The notes: generated by a model from the sequence alone, not told the origin. DNA of 64,000 nucleotides from Gemmatimonadota bacterium (GCA_009841265.1 VXMB01000007.1:372001-436000), one strand, 5' to 3'. Numbered from the stretch's first letter, positions 7,900 to 17,943 are shown. Numbers and translations are program-made.

Positions 7900-8892
7900 T
7901 CAGGGCATTCCGAGCGTCCGACCGATACTGTCCACCACGTCATCGATCCTTTCCAGGTACCGCATCGCCGCCTTGTAGGTGGGCATGAGTACCCGCTGCT
8001 CATCCACCTCGCCATCCAGGTACTGGTTGGCCATCCAGAGATAGATGGAGAGTTCGTAGATCGTCCATTCAGGATCTTTCGGGGTGTTGCCGTATCCTTC
8101 ATAGAAAGCGGCCGGTGTGGGGCCGATCGGCTTCAACCGGAAGATCTCCAGCCTGGCCAGGTCCCAGGTCGGATCGCCGGACCAGGCGTACTCCCAGTCG
8201 AGCCAGGCGGAACACCTCCAGTGGCCGGCATCCTCGTGAACCAGCACATTCCAGGGATGGGGATCGTTGTGCAGCAAGGCCAGTGGTCTTTCGTTCAGCA
8301 GGGGTACCGCCTGCTTCAAAACGCGCTTCATCGACGACAGTTCGAAACGAATTCCCAGTTCCCGCTTCAGCAGGTTCTCCGCATGTCGAATGGCCTGATG
8401 GTAATGGAATTCACCCCAGGTTCCTTCGTCAAAGGGCTGAATGCGTTGACCGACGATCAATCCCGCGTAGCGATCGGGAAGTTGGATTGAGTGCACTTTT
8501 CGTAACGCGGCGCCGACGGTCCGCCAGGCTTTAGCGCGCTGATCGTCGGTCAGGGACTCGACTACGTTACCCAGCAGGGGTCCTGGCTTGTATTCCATCA
8601 GCACGGCGCGTCCGCTTTCATCATCGTGATGCGCGACAATGGCCGGCACGGGTACGTCATGCTTCAGCAGCAGATCGTGTAAATAAAGTTCTTTTTCGAC
8701 CCTTTGCAGGTCGTCATCTGTAGCGTAAGGCCATTCGTATTCGCGGAGGATGTAGCGTGTGTCGTCCCGGAGTTTTAAGTGGGAGGTTCGATTGGTCACG
8801 CCGGTATTGAGCGGCTCGACAGACCGGATGGGATTACGGCTTTGCCCGGCTTCGGCGAGTAGTCTAGGAAGGAATGCAGGAAGCTGGGACAT
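7900..8892 (-). CDS. Aminoglycoside-phosphotransferase-family (APH) kinase-like protein
   Basis: A 330-residue protein-kinase-like phosphotransferase. The N-lobe has LNTGVTNRTSHLKLRDDTRYILREYEW with the ATP-binding loop. The catalytic loop is LLHNDPHPWNVLVHED (Brenner motif H-x-D-x-H-x-x-N) around residue 240, and the metal-binding Asp is in SAWLDWEYAWSGDPTWDLARLE. This family covers aminoglycoside kinases, choline-type kinases and homoserine kinase-like enzymes; the substrate cannot be inferred and resistance should not be assumed. It ends 147 nt before the next coding region and follows higA on the same strand. Confidence 0.88.
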   Translation of the reverse strand: MSQLPAFLPRLLAEAGQSRNPIRSVEPLNTGVTNRTSHLKLRDDTRYILREYEWPYATDDDLQRVEKELYLHDLLLKHDVPVPAIVAHHDDESGRAVLMEYKPGPLLGNVVESLTDDQRAKAWRTVGAALRKVHSIQLPDRYAGLIVGQRIQPFDEGTWGEFHYHQAIRHAENLLKRELGIRFELSSMKRVLKQAVPLLNERPLALLHNDPHPWNVLVHEDAGHWRCSAWLDWEYAWSGDPTWDLARLEIFRLKPIGPTPAAFYEGYGNTPKDPEWTIYELSIYLWMANQYLDGEVDEQRVLMPTYKAAMRYLERIDDVVDSIGRTLGMP

Positions 8893-8907
8893 GGGGTATG
8901 CACGCTT

Positions 8908-9213
8908 TCAGTTCGATCGGTTCAGCACGCGTACTTCTGTCTCCAATCGTTCTCCCAGCCGATCTTTCTGCAATTCCAGGTCAAAGTGAGTCTGCAGATT
9001 CAGCCAGAATCGATCCGTAGTTCCGAAATAACGAGCCAGCCGTAAAGCCGTGTCGGCCGAAATGGCGCGTTTGCCGTGTACGATCTCGTTTATTCGGCGC
9101 GGGGGTACTGATATATCCACGGCAACACGATACTGACTCAGACCTGGTGGTTCGAGAAACGCTGCCTTGAGGATCTCACCGGGATGAATCGGAGGCATAA
9201 TAGCAGCAGGCAT
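8908..9213 (-). CDS. higA: HigA-family antitoxin, XRE helix-turn-helix
   Basis: A 101-residue HTH protein of the HigA addiction-module type: IHPGEILKAAFLEPPGLSQYRVAVDISVPPRRINEIVHGKRAISADTALRLARYFGTTDRFWLNLQ. The segment from about residue 22 to 75 is the DNA-binding domain. The start at 9213 follows GGAG by 6 nt. In an intact module the HigB mRNA interferase gene would sit immediately upstream; here only a short relic is left, so HigA is an orphan. It may still repress its own promoter through the palindrome at 9290. Confidence 0.88.
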   Translation of the reverse strand: MPAAIMPPIHPGEILKAAFLEPPGLSQYRVAVDISVPPRRINEIVHGKRAISADTALRLARYFGTTDRFWLNLQTHFDLELQKDRLGERLETEVRVLNRSN

Positions 9214-9277
9214 GTTTAACTCCTGGTGGTAGTCTACAAGTTCGACCACAAAAACGGTCTTTGAACGATAGGATCAT
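9214..9277 (-). pseudogene. higB: higB toxin relic (internal deletion)
   Basis: Reading left from ATG 9277 the first codons give MILSFKDR, the characteristic HigB N-terminus. One frame over, from 9249, the sequence reads VVELVDYH, the characteristic HigB C-terminus (family consensus close to DVEIVDYH). Roughly 75 middle residues are absent and the join is out of frame. The codon after the final His is CAG where a TAG stop would be expected, within the GGAG that serves higA. A deletion that removed the toxin but kept the higA leader explains all of this. Confidence 0.65.
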
Positions 9278-9289
9278 GCCGATACTATA

Positions 9290-9299
9290 GTAACGTTAC
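9290..9299. promoter_or_regulatory. Palindromic operator candidate for HigA
   Basis: GTAACGTTAC is a perfect 10-bp palindrome, 12 bp upstream of the relic higB start and directly beside TATAGT on the minus strand, a plausible -10 element. HigA-type antitoxins repress their own promoter by binding such palindromes. Confidence 0.4.
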
Positions 9300-9382
9300 G
9301 TGGAAACTTTTGACACTGTTTCCGCATCGGTTCTGACGCCAACACACAACAACCACTCGATTCGTTTCCGAGGACTCCCGCC

Positions 9383-10537
<1,155 letters not shown>

Positions 10538-10553
10538 AAACCTGCGTTCAACC

Positions 10554-11780
10554 TCACACCACCCTCTCTACCTCTTCCTCGACCGGCTCGACCTTCTTCT
10601 CCGCGGGTGGCAGGCTGTTACGGAGGACGATGTAACCCAACACTCCGGACAGCAGCGAACCGGCCATGATGCCCAGTCTTTCGTCGAATACCCCGTAAGT
10701 GTCGATGTCTGTGAAGGCCAGCGACCCGATGAAGAGGCTCATGGTAAACCCGATACCACATAGGGCGCTGGCGCCATAGAGGCCCGACCAGGACATGCCG
10801 GAGGGCAGGCTGGCCCATTTGAGTTTGATGAATAACCAACAGAGGCCGAAGATACCGATCTGTTTTCCCAGGAACAGGCCCAGCGCCACACCGATGGGAA
10901 CGCCGTGAAGGACCTGTTCGAGCGTCATGCCCTCGAAATTGATCCCGGCGTTGACGAAAGCGAACACGGGAAGGATGACGAAGGCGACGACCGTATGCAG
11001 ATCGTGCTCCAGGATCTTGAGCGGCGAGACGTCGGGGTCGGTTCTGGAGCGCATCGGAATGAATATGGCCAGGATCACGCCCGCCAGCGTCGCGTGCACT
11101 CCGGACTTCACCAGGGCGATCCACAGGATGACGCCGACCATCATGTAGGAACTGTGGGAGACCCAGTTCCTGTTGTTCAGGAAGACCAGCACCAGTACGC
11201 AGCCCGCGGCCACCAGCAGGGCGGTCACCGATATTTCCGCCGTGTAGAATACCGCGATGATCGCAATGGCCCCGATGTCGTCCAGTATGGCCAGGGAGGT
11301 GAAAAAAACCTTGATCGAAATGGGCACGCGGGAGCCCAGGAGGGCCAGCACGCCGAGGGCGAAGGCGATATCCGTGGCCACCGGAACGGCCCAACCTCGC
11401 AAGGCGTCAGGATCGCCGCTGTTGAAGAGCAAATAGATCAACGCGGGGATGATCATACCGCCGATGGCGCCCACGCCGGGCAGGATGATGTTTCGCCGGT
11501 CCGACAGCTCGCCCTCGAGGAATTCGCGCTTCAGTTCCAGGCCGACGAGGAAGAAGAAAATGGCCATCAGCCCGTCGTTGATCCAGAGCAGCAGCGGCTT
11601 GTGGATATCCAGCGCGGCGATGTGGATCTGAATCGGTATATTCAGCAGGAAGTGGTAGAGCGGTTCAAGGAACGAGTTCGCAAAAATCAGGGCCAGCGCG
11701 GTCGCGAGCATCAGTAGGATGCCGCTGGCGGATTCCAGGCGTAAAAAGGCGTCGATGAACGGTAGTTTCTGATTCGACAT
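10554..11780 (-). CDS. nhaA: Na+/H+ antiporter NhaA
   Basis: A 408-residue inner-membrane antiporter that exports Na+ in exchange for protons and controls pH and salt homeostasis. It has about 12 membrane segments. The paired aspartates of the ion-binding site are D167-D168 in ILDDIGAIAIIA, and the unwound-helix TDIAFALGV carries the companion Asp at about 137. The conserved LVGLELKREFLEGELSD loop of the pH sensor region is present. Family length is usual (about 390). The last 15 residues are acidic and variable (EKKVEPVEEEVERVV). It lies close downstream of the Gfo/Idh/MocA gene. Confidence 0.96.
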   Translation of the reverse strand: MSNQKLPFIDAFLRLESASGILLMLATALALIFANSFLEPLYHFLLNIPIQIHIAALDIHKPLLLWINDGLMAIFFFLVGLELKREFLEGELSDRRNIILPGVGAIGGMIIPALIYLLFNSGDPDALRGWAVPVATDIAFALGVLALLGSRVPISIKVFFTSLAILDDIGAIAIIAVFYTAEISVTALLVAAGCVLVLVFLNNRNWVSHSSYMMVGVILWIALVKSGVHATLAGVILAIFIPMRSRTDPDVSPLKILEHDLHTVVAFVILPVFAFVNAGINFEGMTLEQVLHGVPIGVALGLFLGKQIGIFGLCWLFIKLKWASLPSGMSWSGLYGASALCGIGFTMSLFIGSLAFTDIDTYGVFDERLGIMAGSLLSGVLGYIVLRNSLPPAEKKVEPVEEEVERVV

Positions 11781-11803
11781 AAGCTGTGTTACCCGTACCT
11801 CCC

Positions 11804-12862
11804 TCAGGCTGAGCCCGCCACCTGCCCGACCATCTCCTCAACGTCGACGGACCTGCTGCTGCGCGAGGCCTCGATGGCGGCGAAGACCATGGCCACGCTT
11901 CGGATGTTATGTTCCAGGCGCGTATCCGGCGGGGGTCCGCCGTCGATCCAGTCCAGGAACTCGTTGATCTGCCACTGGTGCCCGTCGTACTCCGGAACGA
12001 CGGGACTGACGTCCTCGACGCGCATGCCCTTGCCCGGCGTGTGCCGGTACATGCGCGTGACCCCGTCGCTACCAATGGCGACGGCGCCTTCTTCACATTC
12101 GGCCCGGTAGTACTCCTGGTGCCAGCTGTTCTGCTCGGAGGCACCCAGGCACGAACCTTCGTAAGCCGCCTTCACCCCGTTGGTCATGTCCATCACGTAC
12201 ATGGCACAGCAATCCCCCTGGAAGGTGCTCCACGGCCGGTTCCACTCCCAACCGGCGATCGTCTTGCAGTCTCCCCCCGAGAGATTCCGCATCATGTCAA
12301 AGTGATGCACGGCGCCTTCCACGAGCAGGGTGTGCGGTATTTCGTAGCGGAAGGCGCCCCAGGCGCCGTGCTTCCGGTAGTCCGCGGCGAAGCGGCCCTG
12401 GATGTGGTTGATTCGTCCCAGTTCTCCGTCCCGCAGCACCTGCCGCATGGTCAGCATGCGGCTGGAATAGCGGTAATTCTGAATCACGTGCATCTTCAGG
12501 CCGGCTTCCGTGACCGCCCTGTATATATCTACGCATGCGGGCCACGTGTCGGCAATCGGTTTTTCACTCAGGATGTCCAGCTTGTGTTCCACCGCCAGCA
12601 TTACGGCGTCCCGGTGGACGGCCGGTGGGATCACGATCGTACAGTAGTCCGCGTCCACCTCCCCGAAGGCGGTGGCCATGTCCGTGTATCGACGGCTCCG
12701 TGGAAGCCCCAGGAATTTCCCGGCATCGTGGAGGATATCCGCGTTGATATCCACCAGGGCGACGATTTCGTGCCGGTCTTCGAACCGGGGATAGAATCGG
12801 CGTATCCATGCGCCGGCCATGCCGCCGCCGCCGATCATCAGGCATTTCTTGTTATTAGACAC
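11804..12862 (-). CDS. Gfo/Idh/MocA-family oxidoreductase
   Basis: A 352-residue NAD(P)-dependent dehydrogenase. The N-terminal Rossmann domain starts MSNNKKCLMIGGGGMAGAWIRRFYP, followed by IVALVDINAD and the EKPIADT motif (about 95-101), whose Lys is usually catalytic. The C-terminal alpha/beta domain has HHFDMMRNLSGG, carrying the usual metal or substrate histidine pair. GTG 12862 is preceded by GGAG. The substrate is probably a sugar or inositol-type polyol, but nothing nearby fixes it. Confidence 0.9.
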   Translation of the reverse strand: MSNNKKCLMIGGGGMAGAWIRRFYPRFEDRHEIVALVDINADILHDAGKFLGLPRSRRYTDMATAFGEVDADYCTIVIPPAVHRDAVMLAVEHKLDILSEKPIADTWPACVDIYRAVTEAGLKMHVIQNYRYSSRMLTMRQVLRDGELGRINHIQGRFAADYRKHGAWGAFRYEIPHTLLVEGAVHHFDMMRNLSGGDCKTIAGWEWNRPWSTFQGDCCAMYVMDMTNGVKAAYEGSCLGASEQNSWHQEYYRAECEEGAVAIGSDGVTRMYRHTPGKGMRVEDVSPVVPEYDGHQWQINEFLDWIDGGPPPDTRLEHNIRSVAMVFAAIEASRSSRSVDVEEMVGQVAGSA

Positions 12863-12894
12863 TCAATACTCCATTCTCCTGTTGGAAATCGCCC

Positions 12895-12926
12895 CGCATT
12901 CGATGATAAACGGCCGCATTCGATGT
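12895..12926. repeat. 20-bp tandem repeat, two copies
   Basis: CCGCATTCGATG occurs at 12895-12906 and 12915-12926, a 20-bp period, in the gap between the Gfo/Idh/MocA start and the MATE gene end. It belongs to the set of short tandem duplications found next to gene ends in this window. Confidence 0.6.
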
Positions 12927-12937
12927 AAGACACCACG

Positions 12938-14320
12938 CTATATCACCATCCTCTTCCAGGCACCTTGCCGGAACCGGTAGACGCAGGCGATTCCGAGCAG
13001 GCAGATGTAGATCGTCGCACTCAGCCAGGCGCCCCAGAAGTCCAGTTCCAGGGTGAAGGCGAGCAGGTAGGTCATCGGAAGGAAGATCACCCAGGCGCCG
13101 ATGAAAGCGGCCACGGCAGACCACCGGGTGTCGCCGGCGCCGCGCAGGGCGCCGATGAATATGACCGCGAGGGCGTCGAAGGCCTGGAACAGCGCCGCGT
13201 ACAGCAGTCCCTGCCTACCGTAGCGGATGACGTCGGGATCGTCGTTGAACAAGCTGACCAGCGGTTCGGGAAACAGCAGGAATGCCAGGCCGACAAAGAC
13301 CATGATGCCCATCGCCAGTTTCAGGGCGCTGTAGGCACTGCGTTCGGCCAGCGCGATACGTTTGGCCCCGATGTACTGCCCCACGAGGGTGGCGGCGGCC
13401 ATGCCGATGCCCAGGCCGATCATGTAGGAGATGGACATCAGCTGGATGGCGATCTGGTTCGCGGCCAGCTGGGCGTTCCCGAGCCTTCCGATGATGGCGG
13501 CGAAGATGACGAAGCTGCCGATGTCGAGAAACCGTTGCAGGCCAATCGGGGCGCCGACTTTCAAGAGCCGGACCTGGTCCAGCCACCGGGGCCGCGGCAC
13601 GTTCCGGTTGTCGTAGGGACGAAGCCGCCGGGACAGGTACAGGACGAGGTAAATTCCCCCGCCCAGTATGCCGGCCAGCGCCGATCCCATGGCCGATCCC
13701 TGTACCTCGAGGCGGGGCAGGCCGAAGTGTCCGTAGATCAGCCCGTAGTTCAGGATGACGTTGATGATGTTGATGGTGATGCCGATCTTCATCGGCGTCT
13801 TCGTATCGCCGATACCACGGAAGAAACTGGCCGCGGTCATGGCGACCATGAAGGCCGGACCGTCGATCAGCCGCCATTGCAGGTAGGTGATCCCCAGGCG
13901 CCGCACTTCGGCGGAGGGCCCCGCGAGGTCGAACAACAGGGGCACGAAGGGGATGACGAGCAGGATCAGCACGCCGCTGGCCACGGCCATGTACAGCCCC
14001 TGCCACGTCATGTAGCCGCAGTCCTTCCGGTTGCCCGCGCCGTAGCTCTGGGCGACGAAGGTGTTCAACCCCATGGCCAGCCCCAGGAACGGAAGGTAGA
14101 AGAGCCAGGCGAGCATGGATCCGAGACCCACGGCGCCGATCTCGGCCACGCCCAGCTGGCCGACCATGTACGTGTCGACCACGCCCAGCAGCGTTTCGGA
14201 CATGTTGGCCAGGATGATTGGATAGGCCAGCAGCCATACCTGGTTCACGCTTCCCGAAGAGGGATGGATGGCGGGTACCGTTTCCTGGGCCGAAGGTTTC
14301 GATGTATCGGAAACGCTCAT
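12938..14320 (-). CDS. MATE-family multidrug/Na+ antiporter (NorM type)
   Basis: A 460-residue inner-membrane transporter with two internally related halves of six membrane segments. Family hallmarks are IILANMSETLLGVVDTYMVGQLGVAEIGAVGLGSML near the N-terminus, VAQSYGAGNRKD after segment 2, and the second-half equivalents ANQIAIQLMSISYMIGLGIGMAAATLVGQYIGAKR. It would export cationic drugs or metabolites using Na+ or H+ gradients. Substrate is unknown. It follows the SDR gene on the same strand with a spacer containing a tandem repeat. Confidence 0.92.
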   Translation of the reverse strand: MSVSDTSKPSAQETVPAIHPSSGSVNQVWLLAYPIILANMSETLLGVVDTYMVGQLGVAEIGAVGLGSMLAWLFYLPFLGLAMGLNTFVAQSYGAGNRKDCGYMTWQGLYMAVASGVLILLVIPFVPLLFDLAGPSAEVRRLGITYLQWRLIDGPAFMVAMTAASFFRGIGDTKTPMKIGITINIINVILNYGLIYGHFGLPRLEVQGSAMGSALAGILGGGIYLVLYLSRRLRPYDNRNVPRPRWLDQVRLLKVGAPIGLQRFLDIGSFVIFAAIIGRLGNAQLAANQIAIQLMSISYMIGLGIGMAAATLVGQYIGAKRIALAERSAYSALKLAMGIMVFVGLAFLLFPEPLVSLFNDDPDVIRYGRQGLLYAALFQAFDALAVIFIGALRGAGDTRWSAVAAFIGAWVIFLPMTYLLAFTLELDFWGAWLSATIYICLLGIACVYRFRQGAWKRMVI

Positions 14321-14432
14321 TTTTTTCGGAAAGTGGTGGCTTGATCACAGGGAACAACGCCGTTCCTGACACTTCGCATTTTACGAATCAGTCGGATCGA
14401 TTCACGCGAATCTCGCAGGAAAGTGCGCAACA

Positions 14433-14488
14433 CTACGCGTCCCTGCCGGAGATGCTACGCGTCCGTACTGGAAACGCTACGCGTCCCC
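14433..14488. repeat. 22-bp tandem repeat overlapping the SDR stop codon
   Basis: CTACGCGTCC begins units at 14433, 14455 and 14477, an exact 22-bp period. The third unit starts on the TAG stop codon of the SDR gene (14479-14477 on the minus strand) and includes its last codons, so the gene's 3' end appears to have been duplicated twice downstream. Confidence 0.75.
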
Positions 14489-15226
14489 GACGATGGTCAG
14501 TCCGCCGTCGACCACGAGGCTGGCCCCGGTGATGAAGGACGCCTCGTCGGACGCGAGAAACACCACGGCGGACGCGATGTCTTCCGGAAGGCCCAGCCGC
14601 TTCATGGGCGGCCGGTCGATGTAGGGCCTGCGAATCGAGTCGTCGAGGCCGTCCCAGGCATTCGTCAATATGGCGCCGGGCAGCACCGCGTTACTGCGGA
14701 TTTCGGGTCCGTAGTCCACGGCAACGGCCCGCGTGATCCCGACGACCCCGCCCTTGGCGGCGTCGTAGGCGGCGTAGTCCCGGAATCCCACCAGGCTGTG
14801 TACCGACGCCGTGTTGACAACTGCGCCTCCACCGGATTCCCGCATGACCGGGATGGCGTGCCTGCAGCCCAGGTAGATCGCTTTCAGGCACACGTCGAGC
14901 GTCCGGTCCCAATCGGCTTCCGCCAGGTCGCACACCGGTCCGGGCGCGTGCCAGTACGCGTTGTTGTGCAATATCTGCAGTCCGCCGTAGGTGTCGACCG
15001 CGCACTGGACCATGTGGCTGACCTGTTCGTCCCGGGCCACGTCGGCGACGCAGGCCGTGGCCGTCCAGCCATCCCGGCGGATCGATTCGACCGTCTGTTC
15101 CAACCCCACTTCGTTGATGTCCACGGCCACGACCCGGGCGCCTTCCCGCGCCATCCTCTCCGCGGTGCCCCGTCCAATGCCCGAGGCCGCGCCGGTTACG
15201 ATCGCCGTCTTGTCTGCCAGTCTCAT
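14477..15226 (-). CDS. Short-chain dehydrogenase/reductase (SDR)
   Basis: A 249-residue classical SDR. The cofactor loop TGAASGIGRGTAERMA is at about 11-26 and the following acidic residue in VVAVDINE suggests NAD(H) preference. The catalytic residues are Ser in NTASVHSL and Y-x3-K in YAAYDAAKGGVVG. The C-terminus (FLASDEASFITGASLVVDGGLTI) is standard. Length fits the family. It lies between a MATE transporter and an enolase-superfamily gene on the same strand; with the peptidase beyond, this may be a small catabolic operon. Confidence 0.93.
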   Translation of the reverse strand: MRLADKTAIVTGAASGIGRGTAERMAREGARVVAVDINEVGLEQTVESIRRDGWTATACVADVARDEQVSHMVQCAVDTYGGLQILHNNAYWHAPGPVCDLAEADWDRTLDVCLKAIYLGCRHAIPVMRESGGGAVVNTASVHSLVGFRDYAAYDAAKGGVVGITRAVAVDYGPEIRSNAVLPGAILTNAWDGLDDSIRRPYIDRPPMKRLGLPEDIASAVVFLASDEASFITGASLVVDGGLTIVGDA

Positions 15227-15297
15227 GGTTCTGCTCCGTTGCTATGTCGCTGAGTGCAGGCTGTGTCGCGGAATTGACGCGTGCCCCGGAATCCGAG

Positions 15298-16563
15298 TTA
15301 GCGCTCGGTAACCGGCGACTCCCGGGTGCGGCGCCACAGGTCGTCGAACTCCGCGGTCCCGTCCTCCCGCCAGTATTCGGTCCGGATGCCGGGCGTATAG
15401 GCCTCCAGTTCCCAGCCATGGCGGATGTTGCCAAAATGGACGCGATGCCCGTCGGGAAACACCGCCGTGCGGATGAAGCGCGGCCTGGGAAAGTCGTAGG
15501 GTTCGTCCCGGTCGCGAAAAGGTCTCATCACGTCATCCGGGACGAGGAAGCCGTGCATGGCCTCTTCGTCCACTTCGACGCCCAGCCCGGGCCCGTCGGG
15601 GACGCGGTGGAAGCCGCCGACCACCTCGATGGGGTTTTTCAGCAGGTGGTGGCGGTACAGGTTGATGCAGGTGATTGCGGGCCAGGTGGCGTGGGTGAGC
15701 ACGGCGCCGAGATGGGCGGCCCAGGTGGTGGTGAGTCCGTTGCCGACCATCTGGAGCCAGAAGGGCATGTTGGCCTCCGCGCTGAGGATGCCCTGGTACT
15801 TCACCCGCGTGGCGCCGCCGCTGACGACGAAACCGTCGCAGACCGCCTCGCGGATCGCGGTGGTGTAGGGCGGCGATCCGAAATGCATGGCGATGGGACG
15901 GCTGATGACCTGCCGCAACTGGCGGTTCCCCAGGAGGTCGGTCTGCGGGATGGGCGTCTCGAACATGGCCACGATATCGAACCGCTCCAGGCCGCGCATG
16001 ACGGGCATGGCCGCGGCGGCGTTGTGCATGGAGCCGTTGGCGTCGAGGTCCACCCGGAAGTGGCGCGGCACGTTGGCGTCGATCGCCGTCATCTGTTCGT
16101 GGATGTCGTGCCACGGCCGTTGCTTGAGCTTGATGGTCGTGTACCCGTTGTCCACGGCGTCCCGGACCTGGCGGACCCAGTCGTCCGGCGGCCCCTCGTT
16201 GGACCACCAGGATATGGGGACCCAGTCCCGCACTTTGCTGCCCAGCAGCTTGTGAACCGGGACCTCGAGCGCCTTGCCCACCACGTCGAACAGGGCCATC
16301 TGCAGCCCGGCGCCGATCGTATCGTCCTGCATGAAGTCCGCCGGGCTCTTGCCGATGACGCGCTGCACGCTCTGGTCGGTCACCCGCGAATGAATGTAGT
16401 GGACGATGGTCTCGCCCCAGCCCACGAGGCCGGCGTCGGTGGTGACCTTGCACAGTTCGAACACGGACCAGTTGTATACCGTTCGCTCCGCCATGGGCCG
16501 CTGTCCCTGCGTGAACGGCACGGTGACGGTGAAGCGTTCCACGTTGGTGACTTTCAGGGGCAT
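15298..16563 (-). CDS. Mandelate racemase/muconate-lactonizing-family (enolase superfamily) enzyme
   Basis: A 421-residue enolase-superfamily protein. The N-terminal capping domain starts at MPLKVTNVERFTVTV; the barrel follows with YTTIKLKQRPW (K-x-K base), RVDLDANGS (first metal Asp), MFETPIPQ (metal Glu) and a later WLQMVGNGLTTTW segment. Such enzymes abstract the alpha proton of a carboxylate, typically a sugar acid or similar, under Mg2+. The start at 16563 follows a purine-rich GAGAGGAACGGAG; the open frame runs further upstream but overlaps the M42 gene and is not protein-like there. Substrate unknown. Confidence 0.9.
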   Translation of the reverse strand: MPLKVTNVERFTVTVPFTQGQRPMAERTVYNWSVFELCKVTTDAGLVGWGETIVHYIHSRVTDQSVQRVIGKSPADFMQDDTIGAGLQMALFDVVGKALEVPVHKLLGSKVRDWVPISWWSNEGPPDDWVRQVRDAVDNGYTTIKLKQRPWHDIHEQMTAIDANVPRHFRVDLDANGSMHNAAAAMPVMRGLERFDIVAMFETPIPQTDLLGNRQLRQVISRPIAMHFGSPPYTTAIREAVCDGFVVSGGATRVKYQGILSAEANMPFWLQMVGNGLTTTWAAHLGAVLTHATWPAITCINLYRHHLLKNPIEVVGGFHRVPDGPGLGVEVDEEAMHGFLVPDDVMRPFRDRDEPYDFPRPRFIRTAVFPDGHRVHFGNIRHGWELEAYTPGIRTEYWREDGTAEFDDLWRRTRESPVTER

Positions 16564-16585
16564 GAAGTTGCTCCGTTCCTCTCGG

Positions 16586-17653
16586 TTACACCGGTTTTTC
16601 CAGGTAGGCCGCCAACAGGGCGGCGCAACGGACCAGGCTGTTGCGGGGTATGATCTCGAAACCGTGGGTGTTCTCCGTGGGGATGCATAAAAGGCCGGCC
16701 TGGGGCGTCTGTCCCACGGACTTGGCCATGGTGGCGTCCGAGGCGTAGCTCTGCCAGTACGCGCACTGGGGTTCCATGTCCAGCGTCCGTCCGCACGCCA
16801 GCAGGCGGTCCGCGACGGCCTTGTCGTAGAGTCCCCGCCCGTCGCCGTAGACCACGATGGGTTCGTCGGAGAGTGCCACGCCATACTCCTCGCAGGCCGG
16901 GCCGGAATCCACGGCCAGGGACACCTCGCCGGGCAGGGTCCGCGCGGCGTAGGCAGCGCCGTGGCCGCCGATCTCCTCGCAGGTGGTCATCACCAGGTAG
17001 GCATCGCCCGCGGGCCGGACGCCCTGGTCCCTCATGCTCGTTGCCGCACCGATGGCGATGGCGATGGCCGCCCGGTTGTCCATGAAATACCCGCCGATGC
17101 AGTCTTCGATTTCCCAGAAAGCGCGCCGAGACTGGGCGATGACGACGCGCGTACCGGCGTGCACGCCCGCCTCCTTCAGCTGCTCAGCCGTCCGGCGCGT
17201 GAAGACGTACACGTGATTCCAGTCCATGGCCACGTTGCCGCCCTTGGCCTTCGTTTCCCAGATCCGCGCGGAATCGGCCGTCGTGTGCTGCGGACCGACA
17301 GAGAGGACGCCCGGAACGATGCCGTCGTCTGCCAGGATCTCGACGGGGCCCTGCCCGTAATTGGCGGGATAGATGCCCCCAAGGGGATTGACCCGGAGCG
17401 TGCCGTCCTCGTTGACGCGCTTGACGACCAGGGCCAGTTCGTCCAGATGGGCCATCACGCGGATAACCGGGGCGTCCGGCGAGGCGCCCTTCAGCATGCC
17501 GATAACGTTGCCGGCGGCGTCGATCCAGGTCTCGTCGCAAAGGGACTGCAGTTCCCGTTCACATACCGTCCGCACCTCGTCTTCCTGGCCTGACGGACCC
17601 CGGGCGTGAACGAGTTCCTGGAGCAATGAAACGAGGTGGTCGTCGGCGGACAT
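16586..17653 (-). CDS. M42-family metallo-aminopeptidase (glutamyl aminopeptidase/endoglucanase-like)
   Basis: A 355-residue dinuclear metal peptidase of the M42 family, which forms tetrahedral dodecamers that trim peptides in the cytoplasm. Metal ligands and catalytic residues are recognisable as MAHLDELALVV (His, Asp), YFMDNRAAI (bridging Asp), CEEIGGHG (catalytic Glu pair), VDSGPAC (Asp) and NTHGFEI near the C-terminus (His). The start at 17653 is set by AAGGAG at 7-8 nt; an upstream alternative at 17707 has none. It lies 22 nt upstream of the enolase-family gene. Confidence 0.92.
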   Translation of the reverse strand: MSADDHLVSLLQELVHARGPSGQEDEVRTVCERELQSLCDETWIDAAGNVIGMLKGASPDAPVIRVMAHLDELALVVKRVNEDGTLRVNPLGGIYPANYGQGPVEILADDGIVPGVLSVGPQHTTADSARIWETKAKGGNVAMDWNHVYVFTRRTAEQLKEAGVHAGTRVVIAQSRRAFWEIEDCIGGYFMDNRAAIAIAIGAATSMRDQGVRPAGDAYLVMTTCEEIGGHGAAYAARTLPGEVSLAVDSGPACEEYGVALSDEPIVVYGDGRGLYDKAVADRLLACGRTLDMEPQCAYWQSYASDATMAKSVGQTPQAGLLCIPTENTHGFEIIPRNSLVRCAALLAAYLEKPV

Positions 17654-17821
17654 AGATCGCTCCTTGCGGGTTGAATTGAACGGTCGCGGTCGTGGTGCGT
17701 CTGTCAAAAAGATATGCGTAAAATAGTACTTTTCGATCGGCTTCAGATCAAGGGTAAAGACTTGACAGAGGGCATGTTATGTATAAACTCCAGATATCGT
17801 CGTCCTGGTGTACGGAGTTGC

Positions 17822-17943
17822 CGCCGTCCTGGATTCGGGCGTGGTCTCAGAAGCGGAGATTGGTGGCGCCGTGAACCCCGAAGCGGTTTCAGGCGCAGAT
17901 CGCCGTCCTGGATTCGGGCGTGGTCTCAGGAGTGGAGATTGGT
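17822..17943. repeat. 43-bp direct repeat, two copies 79 bp apart
   Basis: Copies at 17822-17864 and 17901-17943 share CGCCGTCCTGGATTCGGGCG and the bases after it, differing at two positions. The second copy contains the GGAG and TTG proposed as start signals of the membrane protein at 17939. The first copy has the same TTG but a weaker GAAGCGGAG. The intervening 36 bp are unrelated. Confidence 0.75.

Noticed and set aside
7900..8892. Aminoglycoside resistance gene
   Set aside because: The APH fold is shared by many metabolic kinases; nothing in the residues or context indicates antibiotic substrates.
17714..17938. N-terminal extension of the membrane protein
   Set aside because: The sequence is Arg/Ser/Trp-rich, unlike a coding N-terminus, and is made of the direct repeat.
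17822..17943. CRISPR array
   Set aside because: Only two copies with one spacer, no further units and no cas genes.
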